DNA of 64,000 bases from Pseudomonas sp. ERMR1:02. Its GTDB lineage: Bacteria; Pseudomonadota; Gammaproteobacteria; Pseudomonadales; Pseudomonadaceae. The stretch lies in assembly GCF_002277815.1 (NCBI RefSeq), contig NZ_NKJI01000003.1:62001-126000 (forward strand), read 5' to 3'. The notes below the pieces were generated by a model. The model saw only the letters and a list, made by a program, of their open reading frames with translations. It did no database searches and was not told the origin of the DNA. Both the position numbers and the translations under genes were made by a program. Below, piece after piece: positions 38,658 to 48,316 of the stretch. Every line of letters begins with the position of its first letter. Position 1 is the stretch's first letter.

Positions 38658-39189
38658 GTTTATTACTCATTGTATTTGTCTTTGCTCGTTTGATTGATGG
38701 TGTTGGTGTCTGTTGTTGGGGGTATGTTACGCCATTCATATGATGTTGGTGTCTGAAGTGTCCGTATTTTTATCTGTGGTGTACGTTGTTTTGTTTTTGG
38801 TTTTTCATGTTCGTAATGATTGTCGATGCGCATTTTTTCGCTGTAAGAACAAGTAGGTGAACGGTGTGTGATATTTCTGGTGTTAATGTTTTAGTGCTAA
38901 ATGCCGGTTACGTTTAAAGATTGATGCGCTTCAAATTACCTTTGCCGAATCTTGATGCTTCATTTTTCAGATCGTAAATCTATACAAAAAATGTTGAAAT
39001 TCATGACTTGTTCACATGGATTCAGATTTTGCTGCGTTGTGTTTGGCAGTTTTTTGTAAGATTAATCCGCGATTCTCGTAGGGAATGTCTCTCGCTGCAG
39101 GTCGCTGGGGGGGGCGGCATGCCATGGGTGAAACGACTAGGCTATTGTGCGGGCTCTAAAAATTCGAACAGCGAAAATTGGAATTGCCC
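38658..39189. other. AT-rich spacer without recognised genes
   Basis: About 530 bases dominated by T-rich runs. TGTTGGTGTCTG occurs twice (about 38702 and 38745), but I find no hairpin terminator, tRNA or credible coding frame. It probably holds regulatory sequence for the two flanking genes or acquired DNA. Confidence 0.55.
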
Positions 39190-39816
39190 ATGAATAAAGT
39201 GCTGATCGTGGATGATCACCCCGTCATTCGTCTTGCGGTACGTATGCTAATGGAGCGTCATGGCTACGAAGTTGTTGCAGAAACCGATAATGGTGTTGAT
39301 GCGTTGCAACTTGCCCGCGAATTCATGCCGGACATTGTCATTCTGGATATCGGGATACCGAAGCTGGACGGGTTGGAAGTTATCGCGCGACTTACATCAG
39401 CAGCCATGCCCATGAAAGTGCTGATATTGACTTCCCAGGCTCCTGGGCATTTTTCAATGCGTTGCATGCAGACGGGTGCTGCCGGGTATGTTTGCAAACA
39501 GCAGGATCTCACTGAGTTGCTCAGTGCAATAAAGGCAGTGTTGTCCGGTTATAGCTACTTTCCCAATCAAGCCTTGCATACTGTGCGTGCCAGTCTGGGG
39601 AACGCAAGTGAAGCCGAGATGGTGGATCGTCTTTCAGGGCGGGAAATGATGGTATTGCAACAATTGGCCAGAGGCAAGACCAACAAGGAGATTGCCGATG
39701 GGATGTTTCTCAGCAACAAGACCGTCAGTACCTACAAAACACGCCTGTTGCTGAAACTCAATGCGCGCTCTCTGGTCGACCTGATCGAACTGGCTCAACG
39801 TAATGGGATAGTGTGA
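39190..39816 (+). CDS. NarL/FixJ-type response regulator
   Basis: 208 residues. Receiver domain with the acidic pair in IVDDHP, phosphorylated Asp53 (IVILDIGIPK), Thr/Ser region LILTSQAP and Lys in YVCKQQ, followed by a LuxR-type helix-turn-helix (LSGREMMVLQQLARGKTNKEI, NKTVSTYKTRLLLK). It resembles BvgA/EvgA/RocA-type regulators. No histidine kinase is encoded beside it, so its partner is elsewhere. The ATG at 39190 is chosen over a TTG 12 bases earlier. It lies at the edge of the AT-rich patch. Confidence 0.88.
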   Translation: MNKVLIVDDHPVIRLAVRMLMERHGYEVVAETDNGVDALQLAREFMPDIVILDIGIPKLDGLEVIARLTSAAMPMKVLILTSQAPGHFSMRCMQTGAAGYVCKQQDLTELLSAIKAVLSGYSYFPNQALHTVRASLGNASEAEMVDRLSGREMMVLQQLARGKTNKEIADGMFLSNKTVSTYKTRLLLKLNARSLVDLIELAQRNGIV

Positions 39817-39877
39817 TTTTATCTGCGGTGACGATGGGCGATGAACGGGCATTTATCGCGGTTCGGCACAAAGTAAA

Positions 39878-39902
39878 AAGCCTCCGTTTCGGGAGGCTTT
39901 CA
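39878..39902 (-). terminator. Terminator after the PA3496-like gene
   Basis: AAAAAGCCTCC and GGGAGGCTTT form a stem with a GTTTC loop; on the minus strand it ends in a T-run. Confidence 0.8.
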
Positions 39903-39909
39903 GGTGTCA

Positions 39910-40086
39910 TTAGTCAAAATCGTAATCGGCCAATTGCTTCTGCAGTCGGCGCTCCTCCAGAAGATTGTCGATGGTACGGCGCTTGCTCAGGTTGGTTTTC
40001 GCTACTTCGACTACCGGCTCGGCATCATCAGCTTCAACGGCAGTGAATTCTTCATCTTCGTCCAAGTGCTCTTTGCCAGTGCTCAT
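39910..40086 (-). CDS. PA3496-like small conserved protein
   Basis: 58 residues, MSTGKEHLDEDEEFTAVEA through the C-terminus LADYDFD. The N-terminal half is acidic and the C-terminal half basic (LSKRRTIDNLLEERRLQKQ). Small Pseudomonas proteins of this type sit directly upstream of nth; the family has been named a putative envelope integrity protein, but the function is unproven. Read from the minus strand with ATG at 40086 and TAA at 39910; a terminator follows. Confidence 0.7.
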   Translation of the reverse strand: MSTGKEHLDEDEEFTAVEADDAEPVVEVAKTNLSKRRTIDNLLEERRLQKQLADYDFD

Positions 40087-40192
40087 TTAGTTACTCCAGG
40101 CTAAGTGTGCCTTTGGCGCCTCTTATATCGACATTCTCTCGGCGGGTAAAAAAGATTTTTTCAATCGATAAATCAATAATCCTAATAGCGCC

Positions 40193-40831
40193 TCAATCGT
40201 CCGAGGTCTTGTGCTTGTATTCGCACAAGTCTTCGATCCGACAACTGCCGCAGCGAGGCTTGCGGGCAAGGCAAACATAGCGTCCGTGAAGGATCAACCA
40301 GTGATGGGAGTCGAGCAGGTACTCCCTGGGCACAAACTTCATCAGTTTTTTCTCGACTTCGACCACATTCTTGCCGGGGGCAATGCCGGTGCGGTTACTG
40401 ACTCGGAAAATATGGGTGTCCACAGCCATCGTCAGCTGACGGAATGCAGTATTGAGCACCACGTTGGCGGTCTTGCGGCCCACACCGGGCAGGGCTTCCA
40501 GTTCCTCGCGAGTCTGCGGCACTTCGCCTGCATGGCGCTCCACCAGCAAGCGACAGGTCTCGATCACGTTTTTAGCCTTGCTGTTGAACAGGCCGATGGT
40601 CTTGATGTATTCCGACAAACCTTCGACGCCCAGCGCATGGATCGCCGCCGGGGTATTGGCGACCGGGAACAGTTTTGCCGTGGCTTTGTTAACGCCGACA
40701 TCGGTCGATTGCGCCGAAAGAATCACCGCAATCAGTAATTCAAACGCTGATGAGTAGGCCAGTTCGGTCTTCGGTTCCGGGTTGTCTTCATGCAGTCTGC
40801 GGAAAATTTCCAGACGTTTTGCGGCATTCAT
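40193..40831 (-). CDS. nth: Endonuclease III
   Basis: 212 residues. Removes oxidised pyrimidines and cleaves at abasic sites. The helix-hairpin-helix LPGVGRKTANVVL includes the catalytic lysine, and the catalytic aspartate lies in VDTHIFRV. A 4Fe-4S cluster is held by C-X6-C-X2-C-X5-C at the end (CLARKPRCGSCRIEDLC). It follows rsxE by 25 bases, as in P. aeruginosa. Confidence 0.96.
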   Translation of the reverse strand: MNAAKRLEIFRRLHEDNPEPKTELAYSSAFELLIAVILSAQSTDVGVNKATAKLFPVANTPAAIHALGVEGLSEYIKTIGLFNSKAKNVIETCRLLVERHAGEVPQTREELEALPGVGRKTANVVLNTAFRQLTMAVDTHIFRVSNRTGIAPGKNVVEVEKKLMKFVPREYLLDSHHWLILHGRYVCLARKPRCGSCRIEDLCEYKHKTSDD

Positions 40832-40856
40832 GGGCAGTGCGTTTCCTCGAAAGCGG

Positions 40857-41444
40857 TCAGTGTGAAGGTGTCGGGCGGTGCCAGGCCTGCCATGCGGCGA
40901 TCAGCAATCCCAGCAGAATAAAGCCACCAGGGGCTAGCGTGGCCAGGCGCAAGCCTGCGTCGCCGGTCAGCACCCAACCTTGCCAATCCGTTTGCGTCGC
41001 CCCGACCAGCCACAGTAGATGATTGCCGAGTGTCCCGTTACCAATGAGTTCGCGCAGCAGGCCCAGGCTCACCATCAATGCGCCGAACAGGCCACACAGG
41101 CGCAGGCGATCTCGCCAGGTGCTTTGGAAGAATCCCGTGTGTTCCAGCACGACACATTGCAAGGCAATCAAAGCTGAATAGATTCCCGTTTGTTGATGCC
41201 ATTGCAGCGACCAGACTTGCGCGCCGAGTTCTGCGCAACTGGTCAGCGTTGCACTGAGCAACACGCTTGCCAGCAAGTGCGTCGCCGGGAGCATGCGAGA
41301 TCGCAGTGCATTCATGCCGAGGCCAAAAACACTGGTCACTACGATGAACATCAGCCACAGGCCCACAGCGGTCACCAGTGAACCTGTGGCGCCAATGAGC
41401 GGCGCGAGCATCAATGAGTTCTGTAACAGCGGGGATTTACTCAT
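40857..41444 (-). CDS. rsxE: Rnf/Rsx complex subunit E
   Basis: 195 residues, a hydrophobic integral membrane subunit (about six helices) starting MSKSPLLQNSLMLAPLIG. The NQR/Rnf E family normally pairs with subunit A to form the antiparallel halves of the electron path. The start overlaps the end of rsxG by 8 bases. Identity rests on position in the cluster and the membrane profile more than on a distinctive motif. Confidence 0.82.
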   Translation of the reverse strand: MSKSPLLQNSLMLAPLIGATGSLVTAVGLWLMFIVVTSVFGLGMNALRSRMLPATHLLASVLLSATLTSCAELGAQVWSLQWHQQTGIYSALIALQCVVLEHTGFFQSTWRDRLRLCGLFGALMVSLGLLRELIGNGTLGNHLLWLVGATQTDWQGWVLTGDAGLRLATLAPGGFILLGLLIAAWQAWHRPTPSH

Positions 41445-42048
41445 GGGAAGGGCTCCCGAGCAGTTGTTGCCGGTGTTCATCGAAGTAGCGCAGCGCGTCG
41501 TGGGTGGCATTGATCACCGCCCTTGAGGTGATCGTCGCTCCCGCAATCTGATCGAATTGTCCTTGATCCTTTTTCAAGCCCCAGCCTTTGTCGTCCGGCT
41601 CGGTTCGAGATTTTCCGGAAAACAGCTGAAGCCAGGCATTGGGCCAGTCGGCGATTCGCGCACCGAGTCCCGGGGTTTCCGTTTGCTTGAGGGTTTTGAC
41701 GCCAATCAGCCTGCCGTTGAGGTCGATGGCGATCAGCAAGTCGATTGCGCCTGCGTAACCCAGGGTCTGGCTGCGCAACAGTACGGCATAAGCCTGGCCG
41801 GCCTTGGTTGCTCGATAACCCGCCAGCAGTGTGCTGTTGCCCAGCACCGTGTTTTCGAGCGTGAGTGGTTGCTCCAGCGGTTGATTGTCGTAGCTGTCGG
41901 GCGGTAGCAGGTCCAGCAGGTTGCGGCTGTCGATCAGGCGCTGCTCAGCCGCGACCCGTGGCGCGCTGCTGTGCTGCGTGAGCCAGGTCAGGCCAATCCC
42001 GAGGACGGCCAGTAACGCCAGGGTGGCAAGGCTCGACGCGCGGCTCAT
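41437..42048 (-). CDS. rsxG: Rnf/Rsx complex subunit G (FMN-binding)
   Basis: 203 residues. One N-terminal membrane anchor (ASSLATLALLAVLGIGLTWL) is followed by a periplasmic FMN domain. The flavinylation motif AGATITS is intact in DQIAGATITSRAV. FMN is attached through this threonine by ApbE; no apbE is in this window. The preceding ORF extends upstream but the ATG at 42048 fits the family start. Confidence 0.88.
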   Translation of the reverse strand: MSRASSLATLALLAVLGIGLTWLTQHSSAPRVAAEQRLIDSRNLLDLLPPDSYDNQPLEQPLTLENTVLGNSTLLAGYRATKAGQAYAVLLRSQTLGYAGAIDLLIAIDLNGRLIGVKTLKQTETPGLGARIADWPNAWLQLFSGKSRTEPDDKGWGLKKDQGQFDQIAGATITSRAVINATHDALRYFDEHRQQLLGSPSHE

Positions 42049-43031
42049 GGTGCAATCCGCTCCTGCCTGGCAGCGACAAACCGCTCCAGTGCCGGTACAC
42101 AGAGGTTCATCAACAGCACGGCAAAAGCCACGCCGTCCGGGTAGCCGCCCCACGTACGAATCAGATAGGTCAGCAACCCGACACCGATGCCGAACAGCAG
42201 ACGTGCGCCGGGGCTTTTAGCGCCGGACACCGGTTCCGTGACGATGAAGAACGCTCCCAGCATGCTGGCGCCGGTGAGCAGATGAAACAACGGTGAACCA
42301 TGGGAGTCGGAGCCCGAACCGTTCCAGCACAACAGACTGATGAGGAACAGGCTGGCGAGCATGCCGACCGGCGCATGCCAGCTGATCACTCGACGCTGCA
42401 GCAGGAACGCGCCGCCCGTGAGAAAGGCGAGGTTCACCCATTCCACGCCGCGACCACCGAAATGACCAAACGCCGGATTCACCGAGAACAGTTCATCCAT
42501 GGTCAGGCTTTTATTGATCCGCAGGCTATCCAGTGCCGTGGCCCGGACCCAGGCATCCGGGTTTTGACCGAAACCGAATACTTGCTGCACGCCGCCCGAC
42601 AGATCCATGCCGTGGGACGCAGGCCAGTGGGTCATTTGTTGCGGAAACGCGACCATCACCAGGGCGAAGCCGAGCATCGCCGGGTTGAACGGATTGCTGC
42701 CGACACCGCCATACAAGTGCTTGCCGAACAGCATGGCAAACGCGGCGGCACTGACGGTCAGCCACCACGGGCAATACGGCGGCAAGGCCAGGGCCAGGAG
42801 CATGGCACTGACGAGGGCGCTGCAGTCGCTCAAGGTCGGTTTGAGGGCACGCTTGCGCAGTTGCAGCACCGCCGCCTCAGCAGCCAACGCACTGCTCCCC
42901 GCCAGTAACAAGTTGATCAAAACTCCCCAGCCGTATAACCAGAACAACGCCAGCATCCCTGGCAGCGTGGCCAGTAGAACCAGTTTCATGGCCTGCTGCA
43001 GGCGCGCATCGACCGATTCAAGGGGCGCCAT
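42045..43031 (-). CDS. rsxD: Rnf/Rsx complex subunit D (FMN-binding membrane protein)
   Basis: 328 residues with many membrane helices. The FMN-threonine position is probably the T of VRATALDSL, where the family usually has SGAT; the surrounding Ser/Gly are changed. The C-terminal half ([36 protein letters not shown]) is typical. The ATG chosen has AGGTGG 7 bases upstream; an in-frame ATG 6 bases earlier is less well placed. It starts 13 bases after the rsxB stop side of the cluster, with no room for rsxC. Confidence 0.88.
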   Translation of the reverse strand: MAPLESVDARLQQAMKLVLLATLPGMLALFWLYGWGVLINLLLAGSSALAAEAAVLQLRKRALKPTLSDCSALVSAMLLALALPPYCPWWLTVSAAAFAMLFGKHLYGGVGSNPFNPAMLGFALVMVAFPQQMTHWPASHGMDLSGGVQQVFGFGQNPDAWVRATALDSLRINKSLTMDELFSVNPAFGHFGGRGVEWVNLAFLTGGAFLLQRRVISWHAPVGMLASLFLISLLCWNGSGSDSHGSPLFHLLTGASMLGAFFIVTEPVSGAKSPGARLLFGIGVGLLTYLIRTWGGYPDGVAFAVLLMNLCVPALERFVAARQERIAP

Positions 43032-44028
43032 GGTCATCCACCTGGCGTTCGGCTTCGCTGACAGCACGCTCCAGTGCTTCGATCTGCTCGGCCTGTGCTT
43101 CGCTGGCTTGAGCTTTCTTCAGCTCGGCCCGGCGCATGGCCAACTGGATTTTCGCTCGATTCAATTCGGCATTCTTCGCCGGAGCCGCAACGGGCGTCGG
43201 GGCTGGCGGCGCAGTGCTTTCCAGCTGTGCCAGGGCGTGCTCGGAGGCTTCGAACTGCTGTTGCAGGACTATCAACTGTGACTGCTGTTCGAAGGTCGGC
43301 GGATGCCCGAAAGCCTTGAGTGACTTGGTCAATTGTGCCCGGCTCATCGCCAGATCGATCTTGGCCTTCTTCAACGCGGCATCGGCACCGGCAGCTTTCT
43401 GAGCGCGGACGCGTTCGAGCGCAGCCTGCACCGGGTCGAGCTTCATTTCACTGGGCTGGGCTTGGCGTTGTGCCCGGGAATGGCGCTCAGCGGCCTTTTG
43501 TTGTTCTTCACGTTGCAGGCGAGCGTTACGCTGTTCGAATCGACGACGTGCGTGATTGCGTTTGGCAGCGCGGGCCCGTTGTTCTTCAAGACTGAACGCC
43601 AGGCCTCCGACAATCGGCAGCACCGTGGCCATCGGCAGCGGACGCATTTCGATGCAGTCAACCGGACAGGGCGCCACGCAGAGGTCGCAGCCGGTGCATT
43701 CATCAATGATCACCGTGTGCATCAGCTTGGCCGCACCGACGATGGCGTCTACCGGACAGGCCTGAATGCATTTGGTGCAACCGATGCACTCGGCTTCGCG
43801 GATATAGGCGATCTGCGCCGGAGCCGAACCACGGCTGACATCCAGTTCCAGTACCGGCACTTTCAACAGATCGGCCAATGCGTTGATGGTTTCGTTGCCG
43901 CCCGGCGGGCACTTGTTGATCGGCTCGCCGTTGGCGATGCCTTCAGCGTATGGCTTGCATCCGGGGTGACCGCACTTGCCGCATTGGGTTTGCGGCAAGA
44001 GGGCATCGATGCGTTGAATCAGACTCAT
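43018..44028 (-). CDS. rsxB: Rnf/Rsx subunit B, unanchored, with long C-terminal extension
   Basis: 336 residues against about 190 usual. The 4Fe-4S part is intact: Cys16, 19, 24 and 40 (CGKCGHPGC), then two ferredoxin clusters at Cys81, 84, 87, 91 and Cys111, 114, 117, 121. The usual N-terminal membrane helix is absent. After residue 150 comes a charged helical tail with two similar segments, [16 protein letters not shown] at 220-235 and [16 protein letters not shown] at 290-305. These resemble the alanine-rich repeat region I associate with the RnfC C-terminus, but that is my inference. Start overlaps rsxA by 4 bases (ATGA), so the start is not in doubt. Confidence 0.9.
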   Translation of the reverse strand: MSLIQRIDALLPQTQCGKCGHPGCKPYAEGIANGEPINKCPPGGNETINALADLLKVPVLELDVSRGSAPAQIAYIREAECIGCTKCIQACPVDAIVGAAKLMHTVIIDECTGCDLCVAPCPVDCIEMRPLPMATVLPIVGGLAFSLEEQRARAAKRNHARRRFEQRNARLQREEQQKAAERHSRAQRQAQPSEMKLDPVQAALERVRAQKAAGADAALKKAKIDLAMSRAQLTKSLKAFGHPPTFEQQSQLIVLQQQFEASEHALAQLESTAPPAPTPVAAPAKNAELNRAKIQLAMRRAELKKAQASEAQAEQIEALERAVSEAERQVDDHGAP

Positions 44029-44594
44029 GTTTTGATCAGTCCACTGAATCCGAGAAAGGCCACTGCAATCAGGCCAGCGCCGATCAGATCGATCGGCAAA
44101 CCGCGCAAGGGCAGGGGAACATCGTTATCGAGCGTGCGTTGGCGCAGGTCGTTGAACAGGCTCAGCACCAGCCAGAAACCCAGCCCGGCACCCAGGCTGA
44201 GGGCTGCGGCAGCAACGAATCCTTTATCATTCTGGATGTTGAGAAGCGTTACCCCGAGCACGCCGGCGTTGCCCAGCAGCAGCGGCCACAGACCTTCAAA
44301 CGACAGCGTCGAAAGCACCCTGGACAGTCCATTCAGCAGGGGGGCGATCAGTAGCACACTAAGAGGCAGGAACACGAACAGACGCAGGGACGTCAATTCC
44401 AGCGGTATGAGCAGCCAATGGTAGAGCGCGTAACCGAGCGTACCGACAATCAGCATCAGGCAGGTCGTCGCGATGCCCAGGGCATGGACTTGCCGGCGTT
44501 CGCTGCCCAAGAGCGGATCTGCACCCAGCGGCCATTGCAACACGAGGTTGTTGATCAGGGCAGTGCTGATAAGCGTAAGAAATGCTTCGGTCAT
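44025..44594 (-). CDS. rsxA: Rnf/Rsx complex subunit A
   Basis: 189 residues, about six hydrophobic helices, with the family's N-terminal [17 protein letters not shown] and the central [15 protein letters not shown]. First gene of the rsxA-B-D-G-E-nth transcript. ATGA overlap with rsxB. In E. coli the complex keeps SoxR reduced; in this organism its role is not known. Confidence 0.87.
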   Translation of the reverse strand: MTEAFLTLISTALINNLVLQWPLGADPLLGSERRQVHALGIATTCLMLIVGTLGYALYHWLLIPLELTSLRLFVFLPLSVLLIAPLLNGLSRVLSTLSFEGLWPLLLGNAGVLGVTLLNIQNDKGFVAAAALSLGAGLGFWLVLSLFNDLRQRTLDNDVPLPLRGLPIDLIGAGLIAVAFLGFSGLIKT

Positions 44595-44625
44595 GATCGT
44601 ACCGACAAGAACGGTAAAGCTTGAT

Positions 44626-44726
44626 CTGTAGGAGCGAGCATGCTCGCGATGGACTCAAGAGCGCACTGTTTAACCAGTGAACGCGCGTTATCGTTGACGA
44701 CCATCGCGAGCATGCTCGCTCCTACG
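44626..44726. repeat. REPIN, GTAGGAGCGA family
   Basis: Arms CTGTAGGAGCGAGCATGC and GCATGCTCGCTCCTACG; the last base of the right arm differs. It lies between rsxA and metG. Confidence 0.87.
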
Positions 44727-44816
44727 GCATTATCCGGCAAGGGCGGAGGGTGGGCCAGACATGAAAATCCCACAGTCGCGCCAGGCACGACTGTGGGATC
44801 GGTTTGCCGCCCTACC

Positions 44817-46868
44817 TTACTTGATGCGCTGACCAGGCTTGGCGCCGCTGTCAGGGCTCAGCAGGTAGATTTCTTCTCCGCCAGGACCGGCCGCCATCAC
44901 CATGCCCTCGGAGATACCGAATTTCATTTTGCGAGGTTTGAGGTTGGCGATCATCATGGTCAGACGACCATCGAGCTTGGACGGATCCGGGTAAGCGCTC
45001 TTGATTCCGGAGAACACGTTTCGCTGCTCGTCACCGATGTCGAGGGTCAGTCGCAGCAGCTTGTCGGCGCCTTCGACCGCTTCGGCCTTGATGATCAGGG
45101 CTACGCGCAGGTCTACCGCGGCAAAGGTGTCGAACTCGATTTCCGGGGACAACGGATCCTTGGTCAACTCGCCGTTGCCGGCAGGTGCAGTTTCGCCGGT
45201 GTCGGTCTGGCTGGCGGTCAGGTCTTCTTTCGAAGCGTCGCTCATTGCCTGCACTTTTACCGGGTCGATCCGGGTCATCAGCGGCTTGAACTCGTTCAGC
45301 TGATGGTTGGTGAGCCAGGCTGCGTGGTCGTTCCAGGTCAGCGGCTCGACGTTCAGGAACGCCTCGGCATCGGCGGCCAGCAACGGCAGCACAGGCTTGA
45401 GGAAAATCACCAGCTGGCGGAACAGGTTGACGCCGGTGGCGCAGATGGCCTGGACTTCATCCTGCTTGCCTTCCTGTTTGTTCAGCGACCACGGTGCCTT
45501 GTCGGCGATCCAGGCGTTGGCGCGGTCGGCCAGAGCCATGATCTCGCGCATGGCGCGGGCAAAGTCGCGGGCTTCATAGGCGTCGGCGATGCCAGGCGCG
45601 GCGGCCAGGAACGCTTCGGTCAGCTCCGGTGCGGCGTTGGTATCGACCATCACGCCAGCATTGCCTTTGTGGATGAAGCCGGCGCAACGGCTGGCGATGT
45701 TGACGACTTTGCCGACCAGGTCGGAATTGACCTTCTGCACGAAGTCTTCGAGGTTCAGGTCCAGGTCGTCGACGCCACGGCTCAGCTTGGCCGCGTAGTA
45801 GTAGCGCAGGTATTCCGGCGACAGGTGATCCAGGTAGGTCCGCGCCCTGATGAAGGTGCCACGGGACTTGGACATTTTCTGGCCGTTGACGGTCAGGTAG
45901 CCGTGCACGTTGATGCCGGTCGGCTTGCGGTAGCCCGAGCCTTCGAGCATGGCAGGCCAGAACAGGGCGTGGAAGTTGACGATGTCCTTGCCGATGAAAT
46001 GGTACAGCTCGGCCGTGGAATCCTTGCCCCAGAACGCGTCGAAATCCAGCTCCGGCGTACGGTCGCAAAGGTTCTTGAAGCTCGCCATGTAGCCGATCGG
46101 CGCATCCAGCCAAACGTAGAAGTACTTGCCCGGCTCATCGGGAATTTCAAAGCCGAAGTACGGTGCATCGCGGGAGATGTCCCACTGTTGCAGGCCGGCA
46201 TCCAGCCATTCGGCGATTTTGTTGGCGACGGCGTCTTGCAGGGTGCCGCTGCGGGTCCAGGTTTGCAGCATTTCCTGGAAGTCCGGCAACTTGAAGAAGA
46301 AGTGCTGGGAATCCTTGAGCACCGGAGTGGCGCCGGAAATCGCCGACTTTGGATCTTTCAGGTCGGTCGGCGCGTAGGTCGCACCGCATTTTTCGCAGTT
46401 GTCGCCGTACTGGTCTTCAGTGCCGCATTTCGGGCAGGTGCCCTTGATGAAGCGGTCGGCCAGGAACATTTTCTTTTCCGGGTCGAAGTATTGCGTGATC
46501 GAGCGCGTGGCGATGTGCCCGGCGTCGCGCAGCTTCAGGTAAATCTGGCTCGACAGCTCACGGTTTTCTTCTGCGTGAGTGGAGTGGAAGTTGTCGAAGT
46601 CCACCAAAAACTCGGCAAAGTCGGCGCTGTGTTCAGCCTGGACGTTGGCGATCAGTTGTTCCGGGGTGATGCCTTCTTTTTCCGCGCGCAGCATGATCGC
46701 CGAACCGTGGGCGTCGTCGGCGCAGACATAGATGCATTGATTGCCGCGGTGCTTCTGGAAGCGCACCCACATATCGGTCTGGATATATTCCAGCATATGG
46801 CCGAGGTGAATCGAACCATTGGCATAGGGCAGGGCGCTGGTGACGAGAATCTTGCGTGGCTCGGACAT
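44817..46868 (-). CDS. metG: Methionyl-tRNA synthetase
   Basis: 683 residues. Class I synthetase with the HIGH-type motif in [12 protein letters not shown] and KMSKS in [10 protein letters not shown]. The zinc-binding knuckle is seen as [18 protein letters not shown]. The C-terminal extension (last 100 or so residues, [20 protein letters not shown]) is the EMAPII-like tRNA-binding, dimerising domain. Essential. Confidence 0.98.
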   Translation of the reverse strand: MSEPRKILVTSALPYANGSIHLGHMLEYIQTDMWVRFQKHRGNQCIYVCADDAHGSAIMLRAEKEGITPEQLIANVQAEHSADFAEFLVDFDNFHSTHAEENRELSSQIYLKLRDAGHIATRSITQYFDPEKKMFLADRFIKGTCPKCGTEDQYGDNCEKCGATYAPTDLKDPKSAISGATPVLKDSQHFFFKLPDFQEMLQTWTRSGTLQDAVANKIAEWLDAGLQQWDISRDAPYFGFEIPDEPGKYFYVWLDAPIGYMASFKNLCDRTPELDFDAFWGKDSTAELYHFIGKDIVNFHALFWPAMLEGSGYRKPTGINVHGYLTVNGQKMSKSRGTFIRARTYLDHLSPEYLRYYYAAKLSRGVDDLDLNLEDFVQKVNSDLVGKVVNIASRCAGFIHKGNAGVMVDTNAAPELTEAFLAAAPGIADAYEARDFARAMREIMALADRANAWIADKAPWSLNKQEGKQDEVQAICATGVNLFRQLVIFLKPVLPLLAADAEAFLNVEPLTWNDHAAWLTNHQLNEFKPLMTRIDPVKVQAMSDASKEDLTASQTDTGETAPAGNGELTKDPLSPEIEFDTFAAVDLRVALIIKAEAVEGADKLLRLTLDIGDEQRNVFSGIKSAYPDPSKLDGRLTMMIANLKPRKMKFGISEGMVMAAGPGGEEIYLLSPDSGAKPGQRIK

Positions 46869-46956
46869 GGGGCTCGGCTACTTGATGAAACGGAGGTCGG
46901 CCACTATAAAGCGGCGGCGCAGATTTTTCACCCCCACGACCAGCCACCGCGGGTCA

Positions 46957-47089
46957 TGTAGCAGCTGGCGAAGCCTGCGTTCGGCTGCGCAGCAGTCGTA
47001 AAACCAGGCAGCGCGGTGCTTCAGGTAAGCCGAGTTGTCCGGATGACGACTGCTTCGCAGCCGAACGCAGGCTTCGCCAGCTGCTACAG
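46957..47089. repeat. REPIN, GTAGCAGCTGG family
   Basis: Arms TGTAGCAGCTGGCGAAGCC and GGCTTCGCCAGCTGCTACAG flank about 50 bases between the divergent metG and apbC. The rest of that 328-base gap holds no gene. Confidence 0.87.
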
Positions 47090-47196
47090 GTTGCGTCTGG
47101 CCATAGGACATCTGTCACATTCTGAAAGCATGCCGTACGCACTATAGAACAGGTACGATACCCGCCTGTTTTCCAGTCTTGTTATCGGAGTTGCCC

Positions 47197-48291
47197 ATGA
47201 GCGCCGTCAATCGCGCAGCGGTGGAAGCCGTCCTTCGCCAATACACCGACCCTTACCTGAACCAGGACCCGGTCAGCGCCGGATGCGTGCGCAGCATCGA
47301 CGTTCAAGGGGACCGCGTCAGCGTTCAGCTCGAACTGGGTTACGCCGCAGGTCTGTTCAAAAGTGGCTGGGCGCAGATGCTGCAAATGGCCATCGAAGGC
47401 CTGGAGGGCGTATCAACGGCACGCGTCGACATCACCAGCGTGATTGCCGCGCACAAGGCCCAGGCACAAATTCCGGGCTTGGCCAACGTCAAGAACGTAG
47501 TGGCCGTGGCATCCGGCAAGGGTGGCGTGGGCAAATCCACCACCGCCGCCAACCTCGCGTTGGCGCTGGCCCGCGAAGGCGCCAAGGTCGGCATCCTCGA
47601 CGCAGATATTTACGGTCCGAGCCAGGGCATCATGTTCGGTATCGCTGAAGGCACCCGACCGCAGATCAAGGATCAGAAATGGTTCGTGCCCATCGAGTCC
47701 CATGGCGTTGAAGTGATGTCCATGGCCTTCCTGACCGATGACAACACGCCGATGGTCTGGCGCGGGCCGATGGTTTCCGGCGCCTTGTTGCAACTGGTGA
47801 CCCAGACCGCGTGGGGCGACCTGGACTACCTGGTTATCGACATGCCGCCAGGCACTGGTGACATCCAGCTGACCCTGGCGCAGAAAGTCCCGGTGGCCGG
47901 TGCGGTCATCGTCACTACACCACAGGACCTGGCCTTGCTCGACGCGCGCAAGGGCGTGGAGATGTTCCGCAAGGTCAACATCCCGGTGCTGGGCGTGGTG
48001 GAAAACATGGCCGTGCACATCTGCTCCAATTGCGGACATGCCGAGCATCTGTTCGGAGAGGGCGGCGGGGTGAAACTGGCCAACCAGTACGGCGTCGAGC
48101 TGCTGGCTTCGCTGCCGCTGTCGATGGTCATCCGCGAGCAGGCCGATGGCGGCAAGCCGACGGTGATCGCCGAGCCTGACAGTCAGATTGCGATGGTTTA
48201 CCAGGAGCTGGCCCGCCATGTCGGTGCGCGGATCGTGTTGCAGGAAGCGGCGATGCCGGCGATGCCGAATATCACCATCAGCGACGATTGA
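47197..48291 (+). CDS. apbC: Iron-sulfur cluster carrier ATPase ApbC/Mrp
   Basis: 364 residues. An N-terminal MIP18-like region (about 1-90) precedes a ParA-like ATPase with the deviant Walker A ASGKGGVGKSTTAANLA. The cluster-ligating CXXC lies in HICSNCGHAEHLF. It binds and transfers Fe-S clusters. GGAGTTGCCC precedes the ATG. Divergent from metG, as in P. aeruginosa. Confidence 0.94.
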   Translation: MSAVNRAAVEAVLRQYTDPYLNQDPVSAGCVRSIDVQGDRVSVQLELGYAAGLFKSGWAQMLQMAIEGLEGVSTARVDITSVIAAHKAQAQIPGLANVKNVVAVASGKGGVGKSTTAANLALALAREGAKVGILDADIYGPSQGIMFGIAEGTRPQIKDQKWFVPIESHGVEVMSMAFLTDDNTPMVWRGPMVSGALLQLVTQTAWGDLDYLVIDMPPGTGDIQLTLAQKVPVAGAVIVTTPQDLALLDARKGVEMFRKVNIPVLGVVENMAVHICSNCGHAEHLFGEGGGVKLANQYGVELLASLPLSMVIREQADGGKPTVIAEPDSQIAMVYQELARHVGARIVLQEAAMPAMPNITISDD

Positions 48292-48316
48292 TATCCGTAA
48301 AATAACGCTAATCGAA

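Noticed and set aside
42045..44028. rsxC hidden by a frameshift between rsxB and rsxD
   Set aside because: The two genes overlap or touch, so no space for it exists; all frames there are accounted for.
44640..46961. Very long open frame antisense to metG (773 codons)
   Set aside because: High-GC codon use on the true strand keeps the other strand open; the protein has no recognisable family and metG is unambiguous.
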